A model generated the notes under the pieces. That model searched no databases. It was not told the DNA's origin and was given only the letters and a program-made list of their open reading frames with translations. From Durusdinium trenchii (lineage: Eukaryota > Sar > Dinophyceae > Suessiales > Symbiodiniaceae), in the NCBI GenBank assembly GCA_963970005.1, contig CAXAMN010025617.1, positions 321,312 through 385,311 of the forward strand: DNA of 64,000 bases, written 5' to 3'. Positions 1-10,078 of the stretch are shown in pieces. Both the position numbers and the translations under genes were made by a program. Position 1 is the stretch's first letter. Each line of letters begins with the position of its first letter.

Positions 1-293
1 CCAGTTTTCTGTCCAAGTCTCGGTGTGCATGTCAACTTCGGCGTGTGTCTGACGGTATTTCACCGTCGCCGCTTCTCTTTGCGGGAGGATAGGATAGGTA
101 TCACATGGTATCTCCAGTCTCAATTTTGGTCCGTCCCCTTTTCCAGTCGGCACTTGGCACCAAAAGCTTCAGACAAGGATGAACTCCATGCACTAGAATG
201 TTGAACTGGGGCTTCCAGCCAACTCCGAAAGGAAGCTGCAACGACCGGCAGCATCAGATTTTTGAACCAAGGCAGAAGAACACCACCGACAGT

Positions 294-352
294 ATGCAGA
301 CATGCATGCAGACATGCGTGCAGACATGCATGCGGACATGCATGCAGACATG
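294..352. repeat. short ATGCAGAC tandem repeat
   Basis: The words ATGCAGAC and ATGCATGCAGAC recur about five times with point changes. This is a simple minisatellite with no gene content. Confidence 0.8.
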
Positions 353-1056
353 CAGCGCATTTGATGTTCTGTAAGTGCAGGTGGTGATGAAGCAGGTGTT
401 CGGCTGACCGACCGGATTGCCCTGATTCGTCAGATATTTTCCAGCCCACCTTTTTCGCATGAACCCAGCTCTGCAGAAAAATCTGCAGTGGCACCAATAG
501 CATTTGTAAACTAGGTGCTCCTGCATCATGGACAAGGTGGCAACCAGCGTCCTCTTTCATGTGAGCCAATCTGCAAAGAACGATCGTTCTTCAACAATGT
601 TGAAGCTGAAGGTGTTCTGCAGTCCTATGTTTGACGCCTACAGCAAGAGGGCTCTCCCTCCTTGCTCATCTCACAATCCAAGGCAGCAATTGCTGCACGT
701 ACCATTTCACCATTTCAGGTTCTTTGCCAATCCGAGGCAGCCACACCATAAATTTCCCTAGTTGTTGAAACCAACTATGTAGAGGCTTTCATCAATGACC
801 ATGGTCTCGAAATGTCTAGAGTCTAGAATAACAATGTTCCTTTACTCCGACAGATGGTTTACAGTGCAGCGGTTGCAGATAGTACATACCCACAGACCGT
901 CATGTTGAGATGTGGATCCCATCCACATCTCATTCTCAAAACCGGTTGGGCGCCCACCTTGCGCCTTTGTTCCACTAAGTTTTCGTATGTTTTCGTAACT
1001 TTGTCCAACAGACAGAAGCCCTGGCCTTCCAAGACTTTTTAAAACATGGTTGAGCT

Positions 1057-1109
1057 GAGTTGAGCTAGCTTAGGTTTCGTAGTTGAGTTGAGCTAGCTTA
1101 GGTTTCGTA
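1057..1109. repeat. 25-bp direct duplication, period 28
   Basis: The block GAGTTGAGCTAGCTTAGGTT (first 20 of 25 bases) occurs at 1057 and again at 1085, separated by GTT. The two copies are identical, so the duplication is recent. Confidence 0.85.
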
Positions 1110-1570
1110 GTGAAACATCGGTAGTAAAATGGTTGTTGGAATCCCAGCGACATGTATACACCTGCCGGGTTTGGAACTGAGCCTTTCACGAACCATCGTG
1201 GCTGCGAATCTCGCTGAGCACAGTCTTCCAGTGTGGAGACAGCGTCTTTTTTGTTAGAGATGCCCATGTTTGATTTGTGACCGTTGGGCTTTATTTGCCT
1301 CAGACCATTCCCAGCGTTAGAAGTCAAGAAGTTGGCGAACAGAAATCCAGTTGGACGCCTCTCTCTGCCGGTTTTCCTGCGAGACTTTGTCCCAGCCCAT
1401 GATGGCGCCGACGTTTTGATGGCCAGTCTGGCTACTTGGGTGTCACGTGTGCAAAAGTTCCGGATTTTGTGGAGTGTGGAGTTTGGGCTCCGCCGTGCTT
1501 CGGGACAGTGCAGGTGGGGAAAGAGAAGTTGAACGGTCAGTTTGATGAAAGTCTCCTTTGCCACTACTTT

Positions 1571-1670
1571 TAATTCTATTTACTAATTCTTGTTGCTACT
1601 AGCTTCTTGTTACTACTAGTAAGGCCCTTGCTCCTAGTAGCGATGCCCTTTGCTCCTAGTAGCGTCCTTG
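1571..1670. repeat. modular dispersed repeat, copy 1
   Basis: A TAATTCTATT lead is followed by CTTCTTG, TTACTACTAGTAAGG, CTCCTAGTAG, CGATGCCCTTTG, CTCCTAGTAG and CGTCCTTG. The same words recur in the same or reverse-complement order at nine other places in the window. It lies about 700 bp upstream of the first recognised exon of the coiled-coil gene. Confidence 0.85.
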
Positions 1671-2365
1671 TGATGTTTGCACGAAAAGTCAGGAAGAAAG
1701 TTGGCAGACTGGCTAGTGTGAAACACTGCATACTGGTACCAGTTAAGGAATGGTAAGGATATTAAGTTTTGGCGCTTATCCAATCTACAAAGCTACTTGG
1801 TTCCGAACCACTTTGATCCACTTTGTATCCCAGATCCTACTGATTGCTTCCAAGGTTTGTGGGTGGGAACAAGCAATAGCTTTGGTTCATTCAATGAAGA
1901 GGTCCGAGTATGCCTTATAATATATAATATATATAGGTGTGAATCTCGTGTGATCAGATGCGGTGCATGGTGAAGGTTCAATTCTCACGATTCTTCCTTC
2001 CATATGTTTTCACATCAAATCCTTTGTTCTTCGCAGCCTCCCAGAATCTCACGACCCAAGAAAACAGATAAGAAGACTGAAACGAAACTGAGGTCAGTGT
2101 ATACACTCAAGACTGACAAAGACTGATAAGATTTGGATCGATTTGGCATACGATTTGGGGGCCATCCACCCTGAATGGGATTGGATGGGACGCTCCAGAC
2201 CATACCCCCTCAATGCACAGCTGCCCCGAATGGGGAAGTGATAGAAACAAAACCACAAATGAAAACTCCAGTTGCATTTCTGTATGTCAGACTGTTTTTT
2301 TCTCTCATTTGAGGCTTCTCCAATGCCACGGCTTCGGTTCTGAAAAGGGTCTGCGCCCGCGCTAG

Positions 2366-2463
2366 GCATCGAAGAAGCTCGGCGGATGCAGGGTGAAGCT
2401 GAGCGTGAGATGAAGCTCGCGCAACGAGACCGCGGGGAGTGGGCGGCGTGGGCAGAGAGCGAG
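2366..2463 (+). CDS. coiled-coil gene exon
   Basis: An AG acceptor at 2364-2365 and a GT donor at 2464 enclose an open frame rich in Glu, Arg and Ala (RRMQGEAEREMKLAQRDRG). It ends on a full codon, and the next exon at 3310 begins on one. Confidence 0.6.
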
Positions 2464-5400
2464 GTTTGGACTCAGAACCAATGAGCCAGACACGTGGAGG
2501 AAGCAGGTTGAATGGGCAGTGGAGATGTAAGGCATGTATGGATGTGTGAATCCAAGTTACCCAAGACCCCGCCTTCCTCCTGATCCCTGTTCATTCGCTT
2601 AACCAATGTTTGCTGTGAAGTGATTGTATCGTGTGGAAAAGGTGTTGTGGATGACACCAGCTTCGACGTGCCATGAGTGTTGTGTAAAACGTCACACACC
2701 CGGCTACTGTAGCGGTGCAGCGTTTCTTTTTTTTCAAAGTTTGTATATAATGTTAAACGAACAAGGGGGTGGCCCATCCTAGTTGTGGGTGAAGAGATTC
2801 GCAATGGCAAAACGATGCAATCTAGTGTGAATAAGATTCCAACATATCAGGGAATCCACAAGCATCACGCCTCTTGGGAAGAATGTAAGGGGTTTTTGGA
2901 GGCCATCGCTATTAGGTTGGAGGCCAACGCTAGTAGAAACCAAAAAGAAGAAAAGATATAATGAATAATGTAAGGGGTGTTTGTCTTCGTGGGTGGTTGC
3001 ACTTCGACTTCGCGTGGGCCTTCGGAGCCCTCGCAAGTTCGACTCATCCAGTGCTGCTTTTTCTACTGCTTTTTCTACATCCTACCCAGGAAATGTAGAT
3101 CACCTGTAAAACCCCATGTTCCAACAGTTAGAAACATGTGAGCTTCTATTTTCCAGCTCAAGGAGAATGATATGATTGTTATTGATGAATTTTTGCAGGT
3201 TCACAGCCTGCGTTCACCCTGGTTTCACGTTCCTCGCTTCCGAAGCGAGATCGTCCTGACATCGTTCATTCAACTCGTCCGTCCTGTGCTCGGAAGAACC
3301 CCTCGGCAGGACGCCCGGGAAGCTCGACAAGACAAAGAGAAGGCCTTGCGCCAGCGCGATGCTGCCGAGGACGCCCGGCCTTTGGAGTGGGACAGGGAGA
3401 CTGCCGAAGAGTGATGGCACTGAAGGCAGGATCCAAAGGAACATCAAAGGACCAAATTTGGCATGTAATAGCATGTGTATATTAATATGTATATGTATAT
3501 ATAGTATTATATATTACATGATGTTGGCTTTAGGAGGCTTTAGGTCATAAGGTCCTTTTTGGGTCACCTAATCAGACTGTTGAGTTTTGCGTGGTGGTGG
3601 AGATCTGTGATGCTAAGCAGGCAAACAAATCAAGAAGAACATGTAACATGTGTTTCGAATTCCTCATGTTGCTTAGGGTGAATTAATACGTTCCCCTATG
3701 GAGAATCCTCTTTGGTCACATTGTTAACTTAATTATTGGTGGAGTGGAGGGTCTCCAGACCATGGAGGAATCTCCACAACGTCTCGAATTTGTTTTCGGG
3801 GGCTGTGACTTTGGGGGCTTCAGCTAGTGGAGGATGGGATGCTTCGACTTGGGGGGGCCCGAGGTTTGCGGAGACGGTGGATCGCTTATTTGTTCACACC
3901 GGATCACCTTCGCCTCATTTCTCCTTTCTGCGTATTTCTTCGTACATTTTTGGAGCACTGGATAAAACATCAGTCAAAGTTTGACTGTTAACACTCCTGT
4001 GGACAGTGTTGGCACTTCTCGACCATCCGCAAGCTCCACTTGAGGAATCTCGTCGTGTGGCGGAGGTGCGAGAAATGATTGAGTCCATGGCTTGAACATC
4101 TTGCAAAGGACAGCGAAGTGATTTTGTTGGACTCCATACACTCAGCAATAGCAAAGGAGAGAGAGAGAGAGAGAGAGACAGAGCCTAAGCACCTCGCTCA
4201 GAGCACTTTCAGCCAGGGCGAGCGCGACGACGCCTTCCGCGCCAAAGATGCAGCGGAGGCGGCCGAGTCATATGCGTGAAGCCCAAGAAGAGTTTAGATG
4301 TGTTGAGCAGTGTCGCTTGTTGAGGGTAATTACCATCAGACATAGTCACAATCATTCTGAAAAGCTGGATTTATTTGTATCTTTATATAACCTTTGTTTG
4401 AGGCAATCTCTCAGTGGCAATACGCCAACAGTCCCACTTGCCTTTATATATAATACTGTATATTATACGATTATATAATACACATGGTTTGGACCTCAAA
4501 GAGTAAATTATTAAATGATCAAAACACTGGGATATTTGTAAGATATTGCAACATACAGGTGTCTTTGAGCAAGCGGGGTCTGTAGTCCCTTGTGCTAGGG
4601 TCGCTTGTTAGAACTGGCCACTTCCTAAAAGGTGTAGTTTGCCGCAGATTAAACCCTTAGTTCTGTTTCTGCCATAGCCACATAGCCTCGCCCTTAGTTA
4701 CGCAACTGTAGATATAGTCTGCAAAAGACCGGACCAGCGGGTGAAATTGCGAAAAGGAACAGACTGAAGCACCGTCGTCCGAGGCAAAGGAGCAGGCAGA
4801 GGTCTTTCAGCAGGCGGAACCGGAATGATGAATCGCTCGATCTGAATCTCGTAACGTTGGTCAGTGTCTCGTAGACAGGGCAAGTCGTTCCTAGGAGATA
4901 ACCCCACATGAAAATGTGGAAACAATATTTGCAAAATAAGCTGAATGTTTATTGAGGGTTTGTCCCTTTGATTTCTCGGATGAACTCGGCTCCTAAGATT
5001 GAAAGGTTGGTCTTCCCTTCCGCTCTGAACATACGCAAACGCACGCGAGACTCATACATGCACGGTGTTGTTCGCGGTCTTCAGTAAAAAATTCCTGGAC
5101 GCCCCCGCGGTCTTTATTTTGTTGGCATTCGTTTTTGCTTACTGTCCTGGACGCACTGACCAACACGCAGGCTCGCTTGAAGGCAGAGATGCGACAAAGA
5201 AAAGCAGAAGAACAGGTGCCGTGCTCCTGACGTTTTGATGGACCAAGATGGAGCAACACGAGAGGATTTGACATCGTTTTGAGCATGTGTGTTTGTGTGT
5301 TTTGTGTCTTTTCCACTCAAGGCTTTCTCACATTGTCTTGATCTTTAATATTGGAAGGCGCGAGCAAAGCACAAGAAGATTCAAAGCCTTCAGCGCATGT

Positions 5401-6066
5401 TGGCGGAGCTAGGCAGGGCTATGCAATATCTCGTTGGGCCTAGTAGGCAGAAGAAGGTACTGTACACAAAAAGAAAAAACATATACAGTATATATATACA
5501 CACTATATATACTATATATATATATATATGTGAAATTTGTGTTATTTTCTTTTATATAAGAGAGGGGCAACACTAGAGAAAGTCAGTTTGCTTGAACCTT
5601 CCCAGAAAGCGCTTGAAGGAAACACTTGACAGAGACAAAAAACACCCTATTGGTCGGAGTCCCCAAAGCGATCCTTCTTGAGATCCACAGGTGCAGAGAG
5701 TGACAGCGATGCTCCTCCTGACGAGCGGGCACCAGCCTTCTTCGTGAACGAAGATGGAACGAAGGCACTGATCGGGGCTGTGAAAGCAGAACATGCAAAC
5801 CTGCACCATCCACCATCCACTCAGGGTGTCCAATGGAAGTCCACAACATTGGACACCCTGAGTGGATGCTGGGAGATCGTACCATACTAGTGCCTGTGTT
5901 GCATTTATTTTGTCCCGTTTCAAGGCAGCCACTTGTAGGCTTTATGCTTGTGACCTGCTCCAGTTGCGCTGTGACACCGCTCTCGTGTTTCCAGGTGCCT
6001 CGGCCCCGGACGCGGAAGGAACGCATGGGCGCGGGCGCCCGGCCTGCTGCTGGTGTGGATCACTGA
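2366..6066 (+). CDS. coiled-coil protein gene, 3' part, about eight exons
   Basis: The exons I read are 2366-2463, 3310-3410, 4213-4275, 4757-4801, 5171-5215, 5358-5456, about 5699-5779 and 5995-6066 (TGA). Phases agree across the first two introns and, as whole codons, from 5171 to 5456. The last intron also joins in phase. The translation is charged and helix-like, for example EAERE, QDKEKALRQRDAAED, ERDDAFRAKDAAEAAES and KAEMRQRKAEEQ, then an acidic stretch AESDSDAPPDERAP and a basic tail PRPRTRKERMGAG. This suggests a long coiled coil with a disordered C terminus. I do not recognise a family and assign no function. The start codon is upstream and was not found. The joins at 4275/4757 and 5456/5699 are uncertain: a GC donor at 4274 would keep phase 0. 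A copia element sits just past the stop. Confidence 0.6.
3310..3410 (+). CDS. coiled-coil gene exon
   Basis: The exon follows CGGCAG and is followed by GTGATG. It reads DAREARQDKEKALRQRD and on to ETAEE, a heptad-like pattern. It ends with two bases of a codon, completed by the first base at 4213. Confidence 0.65.
5171..5215 (+). CDS. coiled-coil gene micro-exon
   Basis: A 45-base exon between ACGCAG and GTGCCG encodes ARLKAEMRQRKAEEQ, exactly fifteen codons. Its length and phase fit the neighbouring exons. Confidence 0.65.
5358..5456 (+). CDS. coiled-coil gene exon
   Basis: This is 33 whole codons between GGAAG and GTACTG, including KHKKIQSLQRMLAELGRAMQ, a likely amphipathic helix. Confidence 0.65.
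5814..5868. repeat. perfect 22-bp hairpin in an intron
   Basis: The left arm 5814-5835 (CATCCACTCAGGGTGTCCAA plus TG) is matched exactly by its reverse complement at 5847-5868, with an 11-base loop. It lies between the exon ending at 5779 and the last exon of the coiled-coil gene. Confidence 0.9.
5995..6066 (+). CDS. coiled-coil gene last exon
   Basis: After the acceptor TTTCCAG, the phase-0 frame runs through PRPRTRKERMGAGARPAAG to TGA at 6064-6066. A TA microsatellite (about 6103-6120) and then the retroelement follow within 65 bases. Another frame is also open here but does not fit the phase. Confidence 0.55.
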   Translation: MPRPRTRKERMGAGARPAAGVDH

Positions 6067-6125
6067 GGAGAAAGGCGGCTCCATGGAACTGCGGAGAGGT
6101 GATATATATATATATATATAGGTCT

Positions 6126-6130
6126 ATGAG
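6126..6130. repeat. target-site duplication, left copy
   Basis: ATGAG directly precedes the TG of the 5' LTR and is repeated at 13956-13960, directly after the CA of the 3' LTR. Five-base duplications are normal for copia integrases. Confidence 0.9.
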
Positions 6131-6323
6131 TGATCAGATGTAGCACCAGTGGCATGTACATGACATAGCTTGTATAGATGTATGTTTCACTGCAGCCGTT
6201 TTGTGTTCATTTCGACACCAGAGCTCAGTCAAGCGTGAGCTAAAAGTGGGTCTAAGCTTCAACTACAACCTTTGGGACAGTGACTTGGGGTCACAGAGTT
6301 TAAGAGCCTAAATTCTCCGTTCA
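6131..6323 (+). repeat. 5' LTR
   Basis: The 193-bp LTR starts TGATCAGATG and ends TTCTCCGTTCA. It matches the 3' LTR except for G/A, an extra T, and T/C in the stretch GTGAGCTAAAAGTGGGTC. I see no certain TATA box. Confidence 0.95.
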
Positions 6324-6337
6324 TGGTAGCGGAGCCG
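6324..6337 (+). promoter_or_regulatory. primer binding site, initiator tRNA-Met like
   Basis: TGGTAGCGGAGCCG directly follows the 5' LTR. Its reverse complement ends CUCCGCUACCA, as expected for the acceptor stem, discriminator A and CCA of a tRNA beginning AGCGGAG. Copia elements normally use initiator tRNA-Met, whose plant form gives TGGTATCAGAGC, so a dinoflagellate initiator tRNA-Met is the likely primer (inference). Confidence 0.75.
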
Positions 6338-6471
6338 CGGTTCTAAGACCCGGCTACCGTCTGCGAATCGAAGGTTGCCGAGCCGCATCGGCTCTGGCAC
6401 CGGAAATCTACAAACACAAGCATCACTTGCAGGAAAGCCGGATTGCTTCAATCCCTGGCTAGCAAGTCAAC

Positions 6472-9400
6472 ATGGCGCAACAGCCAGGAGCACAGGCACC
6501 ACAAGCCACCGACATGGCACAACAATTTGCACAGATGATGCAAGCCCTAGCACAGGGGCAGAGCCAATTGCAACGAGCAATGGCAGAAGCATACACACAA
6601 CAAACGGCAATCACAAGGAACATAGCCACCAGCGTAGAAGTAAGAGACAGATCAGAATTGAAAGGCATTCCAAAGCCTGACAAGTTCAGTGGACACACAG
6701 GTACCTGGGACTCGTGGTACTTTAAGTTCAAGACTTGGATTGAAACAAGTCACAAGAATGCAGGAAAGTGCATTCAGCTCCTCGAAGAGCATCAAGACAC
6801 AGAGATCAATGAGACATCTCTGGAAGATGATTATCCTGAAGGAGCAGAGCTTGTTTCAGCTCAGGCCCGACAGGGTCTGATCTCACTGTGTGAGGGAGAA
6901 GCCCTCGAGATTGTCAAGAATACCTCCAGAGGTCAGCACTTTGGCCTAGAGGCTTTGAGACGATTGATCACTAAGTATGATCCACAGAACCCACAAGCAA
7001 ACTCAGCTTTGCTGAAGAAGGTCCTGCACCCACAACAGTGTGCACTGGACAAGCTCAGAGAGAGCATAGAAGCCTGGGAAAACATCAGGCGAAAGTACGA
7101 AGAGCGAAAGAAGAAAGCTCTTGATGATGACATCGCAAGAAGTTGTCTTCAGCAGATGTGTCCATCCAAACTCCAAGATCACCTTGACCTCCAGAGTTCA
7201 AGACTCACTGACTATGCCATCATGAAGTCAGAGATTTTGGCATACCTCGAGAACATCGAGAGTCGAAGAGAAGCAAAGACTGGATCAGCGCCTATGGATG
7301 TTGATGCACTAGCCGCAGCTGCCAGCCAGATGCAAGCTTCACTTGCAAGTCTGGCCAAAGCCAAAGGAAAAGGCAAAGGTGGCTCAAAAGGCGGCAAAGG
7401 AAAAGGAAAGAGTCAAGATGGAGGCAAGGGAAACGACAAAGGTAAACAGAAGGGAAAAGGTTCTTCATGGTCCAACTCCTCTTCATGGAACCCCTCATGG
7501 AACAAGAATGATGGGTATAGGAACGATTGGAACAGGAGTAGTTGGTACAACCAAAACTCCAAGGGTAAAGGCAAAGGTGGCAAAGGAAAAGACTCTAAAG
7601 GTAAAGGCAAGAGTAAGAGTAAGAAGGTAGCTTCAGTTGAGGAATCTGAAACCTCTATGGCTCAAGAGCATCAACCCGAGCCTGAGTATTCCGCTGACAT
7701 CGCCACCCTCTTTGCCATCGAGATGGAGAAAGCAGCACCTGCCGCAATTTCTCGTGGAGCAGCCAAGGCAAAAGTTGAGACTGAAGTCAAGGCTATGCCA
7801 AAGAAGCCAGGAGCTGGAAAAGGTCGTCCTGGAATTGCAGCTGCTGGGATTGCTGTCATGAACCAAGCAATCCAAGAGACCATGCAGTCCAACCGCGAAT
7901 TGTATGAGAAGAAGTCTGAGACAATCCAGAAGGCCATTGAAGAGGCTGAAGCTCAAGGCAAAGCAGCCAATGACGCCATCTTGGAGCAACAGGCCGAGAT
8001 GAAGAGGCTGAAAGAGCAGTACGAAGAAAAGGAGAGAGAAGCCAAGATCTTGCTGAAGAGGCCAACTCCTCGCCGCGCCGCTTCGGTGCCGGCGGAGTCG
8101 CCAAGGCTCTCAGCTGATTTGGTATCAGGTATGGACCCAAGATTGGCCAAGAAGGAAGAGAAGAGCCGTCAGCGCGCCGAGCAGCATCGCGTTGAGAAGG
8201 CCCAGGATCGTTTCGAATCCTGGCGCGACTATGAGGCCAATTACCCTGAGGAGCTCGACTACTATGAGATTGCTCGTGCCAAGGGTACTGGTCGACTTCA
8301 AGCTTGGGATGATGAAGATGATGAGGGAAAGTTTGATGAAGCCCCTCAGCCTCGAGGTCGAGAAAGGGCCCAGAGGCATCGTGGCTACAAGAAGCCAGGA
8401 AAGGCAAAGAAGCCTGAGAAGCCAAAAGAGATGGAGCCCAAGATCGAAAATCTTTCCACTCAAGAGTTGGCAGAGATGAAGCGGGAAAGCCAAACATGGA
8501 CGGCTACTAGCCATCCAGCCCGCAGTGTCATCGAAAAGGCGCTCACTGCTGCTGGGTTCAACCCAGAGGAGTATATTGCGATGAAGCGCATCGAAAGCCA
8601 AGGTGAAGGAGCAACAAGTGCACCATCCTTCGCAGCTCCAGTCATGGAGAACATCAATCCCCTTGATGTGACTGAGATCGAGGGACTCGAAGAAGAAGAA
8701 GAAGAGTTTGAAGATGAAGTTGAAGAGGATGAGAATGGCACAGAGCCCGCTGACAATGAGTCAGATGGGCAAGAAGAAGAAAAAGAGAAAGATACCGTGC
8801 CATGGCTCGATCACATGTTCCAAGAGCGCATCCTCAGCTATGATGAATGGGTAGCCAAATGCACCCACAAGAACAGAGATGGCAGCAAGCACATGGTTTG
8901 CCGCGCATGCAACAAGGCCCTGAAGTGTGACAATGACACTGGCCTATGGAATCATCACATGGCCTTGAATTGTTGCCCACCAAAAGTCCTCAATCAATGG
9001 GCAAAAGAATGGACTCTCAAGCAGAAGCGCATCAAGGCTGCCAAGGGACAGCGAGGTAGTCCAACCTCCAAAGACGCACCAAAGCATGTGAAAGATGCCG
9101 ATATGGATCTGAAGCCCGAAGACGTGGCAAAGCATTTGAAGATGGAAGATCCAAAGCTTGAGACTGTCAAGAAAGAACCTCCTTTTTACATGACTGCCTA
9201 TATGCAGAAAATGATGGAAGAGCAGGAGGAGGAAGATGATGTTGGCCCAAAGACGCCAAAGCAGAGGCGCATCGCCAAGACACCTCCACCTCCTGAGAAG
9301 AAGGGCAAGACCAAGGAGGAGCGCATGGTCTGGTTCAAAAGCTCGACTGAAGAGCACATGGAGCGATTCCGTGGACCAGGACCCAAGCAAGAGGAGTCCA

Positions 9401-9615
9401 GCGAAGCGCCAAGGCAGACGCTTCGATTGAAGTCCCGGTCTCGATCCCCGGGCAAGAGCCGAGCCGCTTCGGCTCCGGCGGCCTCCGATAAGGGCCATCA
9501 GAAGGGCCAGGAGAAGGGCAAGCAGAAGAAAGTGCAGTTGACCCACTCAGGAAGCTGCCCGCGAGGCCAAGAAGGGAAAGGGAAAGCGATATCCCACACC
9601 TTCAAGCGAGCCTGA
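6472..9615 (+). CDS. gag: copia Gag polyprotein (1047 codons)
   Basis: The ATG at 6472 opens the only long frame. Residues about 64-280 look like a copia capsid (KPDKFSGHTGTWDSWYFKF near the start). Residues about 296-385 are lysine/glycine repeats (KGKGKGGKGKG) likely to bind RNA. About 480-540 is helical and charged, and about 738-757 is a run of Glu/Asp. At about 807-835 lies CRAC, 14 residues, then H and C, resembling a BED-type finger. I find no CX2CX4HX4C knuckle, which most copia Gags have. The frame ends just after a shift near 9545; the frame +1 from it is open before the shift and continues into protease, so Gag and protease were once one frame. Confidence 0.9.
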   Translation: MAQQPGAQAPQATDMAQQFAQMMQALAQGQSQLQRAMAEAYTQQTAITRNIATSVEVRDRSELKGIPKPDKFSGHTGTWDSWYFKFKTWIETSHKNAGKCIQLLEEHQDTEINETSLEDDYPEGAELVSAQARQGLISLCEGEALEIVKNTSRGQHFGLEALRRLITKYDPQNPQANSALLKKVLHPQQCALDKLRESIEAWENIRRKYEERKKKALDDDIARSCLQQMCPSKLQDHLDLQSSRLTDYAIMKSEILAYLENIESRREAKTGSAPMDVDALAAAASQMQASLASLAKAKGKGKGGSKGGKGKGKSQDGGKGNDKGKQKGKGSSWSNSSSWNPSWNKNDGYRNDWNRSSWYNQNSKGKGKGGKGKDSKGKGKSKSKKVASVEESETSMAQEHQPEPEYSADIATLFAIEMEKAAPAAISRGAAKAKVETEVKAMPKKPGAGKGRPGIAAAGIAVMNQAIQETMQSNRELYEKKSETIQKAIEEAEAQGKAANDAILEQQAEMKRLKEQYEEKEREAKILLKRPTPRRAASVPAESPRLSADLVSGMDPRLAKKEEKSRQRAEQHRVEKAQDRFESWRDYEANYPEELDYYEIARAKGTGRLQAWDDEDDEGKFDEAPQPRGRERAQRHRGYKKPGKAKKPEKPKEMEPKIENLSTQELAEMKRESQTWTATSHPARSVIEKALTAAGFNPEEYIAMKRIESQGEGATSAPSFAAPVMENINPLDVTEIEGLEEEEEEFEDEVEEDENGTEPADNESDGQEEEKEKDTVPWLDHMFQERILSYDEWVAKCTHKNRDGSKHMVCRACNKALKCDNDTGLWNHHMALNCCPPKVLNQWAKEWTLKQKRIKAAKGQRGSPTSKDAPKHVKDADMDLKPEDVAKHLKMEDPKLETVKKEPPFYMTAYMQKMMEEQEEEDDVGPKTPKQRRIAKTPPPPEKKGKTKEERMVWFKSSTEEHMERFRGPGPKQEESSEAPRQTLRLKSRSRSPGKSRAASAPAASDKGHQKGQEKGKQKKVQLTHSGSCPRGQEGKGKAISHTFKRA

Positions 9616-10078
9616 GGAAGGCGATGAAGATCCACTCGCTCTCAAGAGTTTGGAGCTGGCATCCATGGAAACGCCAATGGCTCATCAAGTGACCTTGGAT
9701 TCAGGAGCTGCTACGTCCTGCATCCCTGTCGAACTCGCCGAAGCACTGGGCTACAAGCCTATCCAGCCTGAAGGCACCAGCAAGGTCTATAAGACTGCCT
9801 CAGGCGAGATCGTAAAGGATCTCGGAAAAGTCGACGCCAAGGTGACGATTGGCATCGGCAAGGAAGCCCTGAAGGGACGCTGCAGTTTTCGGGTGATGGC
9901 TGTCGCCAAGCCGTTGCTTTCTGCAGGAGCCCTCGCAGGCAAGGGCTGGTCCATCCAGATGAGCAAGACTGGAGGACACATTGCTCGAGATGGGAAGAAG
10001 ATCCCGATCTCCTTTGCAACGGAGTTTACTCCGTGCCGATCGCGTTCCACCATTTCACCCCAGCACCGAAGTGGGTAA
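9597..10078 (+). pseudogene. copia aspartic protease, frame-shifted
   Basis: The frame reads LDSGAATSCIP, the DSGA form of a retroviral-type aspartic protease, then GRCSFRVMAVAKPLLSAGAL, as in copia proteases. No start codon is expected since it is part of the polyprotein. Upstream the frame is open back to about 9543, where it takes over from Gag. Near 10010-10020 the sense reading moves to another frame (NGVYSVPIAFHHF), so the tail to 10078 is an artefact. Confidence 0.8.

Larger units (their letters stand above)
1..2365. other. no convincing exon; repeats only
   Basis: I see no exon I can defend here. Frames of 60-160 codons exist on both strands (the longest on the minus strand at 1070-1564), but none has biased codon use, splice signals or a recognisable motif. 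The stretch holds a short ATGCAGAC-type tandem repeat (about 294-352), a 25-bp direct duplication (1057-1081 and 1085-1109) and one copy of the modular dispersed repeat (1571-1670). The 5' exons of the coiled-coil gene that continues at 2366 may lie here or beyond the left edge. Confidence 0.5.

Noticed and set aside
1070-1564. 164-codon frame on the minus strand
   Set aside because: No motif, no codon bias, spans a direct duplication, and the only supported genes are on the other strand.
4161-4178. GA run as a possible frameshift or regulatory site
   Set aside because: Simple microsatellite upstream of an exon; nothing else supports a role.
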